Positions 6,082 through 6,726 of a DNA stretch of 6,726 nt are shown piece after piece. The stretch's first letter is position 1. Each line of letters begins with the position of its first letter. The translations under genes and the position numbers were made by a program. Below the pieces are notes generated by a model, which ran no database searches, had not been told where the DNA came from, and was given only the letters and a program-made list of their open reading frames with translations. This stretch comes from Burkholderiales bacterium (lineage in GTDB: Bacteria; Pseudomonadota; Gammaproteobacteria; Burkholderiales; Burkholderiaceae_D). The stretch covers positions 1 to 6,726 of the forward strand of contig SYFN01000194.1 of assembly GCA_005800405.1 (NCBI GenBank), read 5' to 3'.

Positions 6082-6122
6082 GTGAGACTCGGGGTCTCTG
6101 GTGCAACCACCAAACCTAACTA

Positions 6123-6726
6123 TCAGCGATGGTAGGCAGTCTCGCCGTGGCTACTGATGTCGAGACCTTCGCGCTCTTCCTCCTCTGTTACGCGCAGCCC
6201 GACAACCATGTCAGTCACCTTGTAAGCGATGAAGGCAACAACGCCGGACCAAATGATCGTGGTCAGCACACCCTGGCACTGAACCCAGACCTGGTTGGCA
6301 ATCGAGTACTCTGGCGAGACGGCATTCGCCAAGTAATCGTAGATGCCCGTGCCGCCCAGCGATGGCGCTGCGAACACACCGGTCAGGATCGCCCCCAATG
6401 CACCACCGATGCCGTGAACACCAAACACGTCGAGAGAATCGTCGGCGCCTATCATGCGCTTGAGGCTATTCACACCCCACAGGCAGACCACGCCGGCCAG
6501 CAAGCCAATCACCAGTCCACCCATGACACCGACAAAACCGGCAGCAGGCGTAATGGCAACCAGACCCGCGACCGCGCCCGATGCGGCACCCAGCATCGAG
6601 GGTTTGCCCTTGAGGATCCACTCTGCGAGGGACCAGGAAACAACAGCACCAGCAGTCGCGAGCAAGGTGTTGGCGAAAGCCAGTACGGCAGAGCCATTGG
6701 CCTCAAGTGCCGAGCCGGCGTTGAAA
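6123..6726 (-). CDS. amtB: Ammonium transporter AmtB, C-terminal part (partial)
   Basis: Inner-membrane trimeric channel for ammonium/ammonia. Only the last 200 codons are in the window; the frame is open to the edge, so the true start is outside. The visible part begins FNAGSALEANGS and covers several hydrophobic membrane spans, including the conserved AEWILKGKPSMLGAASGAVAG region and the FGVHGIGGALGAILTGVF segment. That segment holds the second His of the pore twin-histidine pair (the first is off-window). After the last span, the cytoplasmic tail GLRVTEEEEREGLDISSHGETAYHR has the conserved end that contacts the PII protein GlnK in characterised AmtB proteins. glnK usually sits upstream of amtB, thus outside this window. 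Expression is normally nitrogen-controlled, but no regulatory site is visible here. It is separated from gshA by a strong terminator hairpin. Confidence 0.96.
   Translation of the reverse strand, partial: FNAGSALEANGSAVLAFANTLLATAGAVVSWSLAEWILKGKPSMLGAASGAVAGLVAITPAAGFVGVMGGLVIGLLAGVVCLWGVNSLKRMIGADDSLDVFGVHGIGGALGAILTGVFAAPSLGGTGIYDYLANAVSPEYSIANQVWVQCQGVLTTIIWSGVVAFIAYKVTDMVVGLRVTEEEEREGLDISSHGETAYHR

Noticed and set aside
5618..6106. Minus-strand ORF of 162 codons spanning the amtB-gshA spacer and the start of gshA.
   Set aside because: It runs through the terminator hairpin and overlaps gshA in another frame; the protein is Arg/Ser-rich with no recognisable domain.
6663..6665. A TTG at 6665 as a possible start of the amtB-like gene.
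   Set aside because: The frame continues upstream to the window edge with clear AmtB sequence (FNAGSALEANGS), so this is an internal Leu codon of a partial gene.

Overview
The window reads as ordinary chromosomal DNA of a betaproteobacterium, most likely order Burkholderiales. The evidence is the gene order amtB - gshA - gshB - PTS EIIA(Man) - HPr - PTS enzyme I, the use of the PF08886-type (Acidithiobacillus/betaproteobacterial) glutamate-cysteine ligase instead of the E. coli type, and MetX-type homoserine acyltransferase. Base composition looks moderate (mid-50s % GC by eye), which would suit a lower-GC member such as some Oxalobacteraceae; that placement is a guess. Every gene is on the minus strand, so the biological order runs from high to low coordinates. 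I see no mobile element, CRISPR array, tRNA or rRNA.

Layout, in transcription order. (1) 6726-6123: the C-terminal half of an ammonium transporter (amtB), cut by the window edge and followed by a very strong perfect hairpin (6048-6081) that looks like its terminator. (2) 5912-1076: a compact cluster gshA - gshB - EIIA(Man) - HPr - ptsI with gaps of 10, 55, 19 and 58 nt, probably one operon. The first two genes make glutathione from glutamate, cysteine and glycine. The last three form a phosphorelay (PEP -> EI -> HPr -> EIIA) with no sugar permease domains beside it, so a regulatory rather than sugar-transporting PTS. (3) 1075-793: the control region of metX. (4) 792-1: the first 264 codons of metX, a homoserine O-acyltransferase of methionine synthesis, running off the window.

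The most interesting element is the metX leader. A good sigma-70 promoter (964-936) places the transcript start almost exactly at the 5' end of a SAM-II riboswitch (S-adenosylmethionine aptamer, about 927-867). It is recognisable by P1 TGCGCC/GGCGCA, the GATTTGACC loop, pseudoknot strands TTAGC/GCTAA, and the conserved TGATAAAT...GCTAAAG segment. It is followed by an intrinsic terminator (840-802) whose U tract ends about 10 nt before the metX start codon. This predicts feedback control: SAM binding stops transcription before the first committed enzyme of methionine synthesis. The aptamer carries an extra small hairpin in its large loop.

The operon and the riboswitch gene share a sulfur theme, since cysteine feeds glutathione and homoserine activation feeds methionine and SAM. 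They appear to be separate transcription units.
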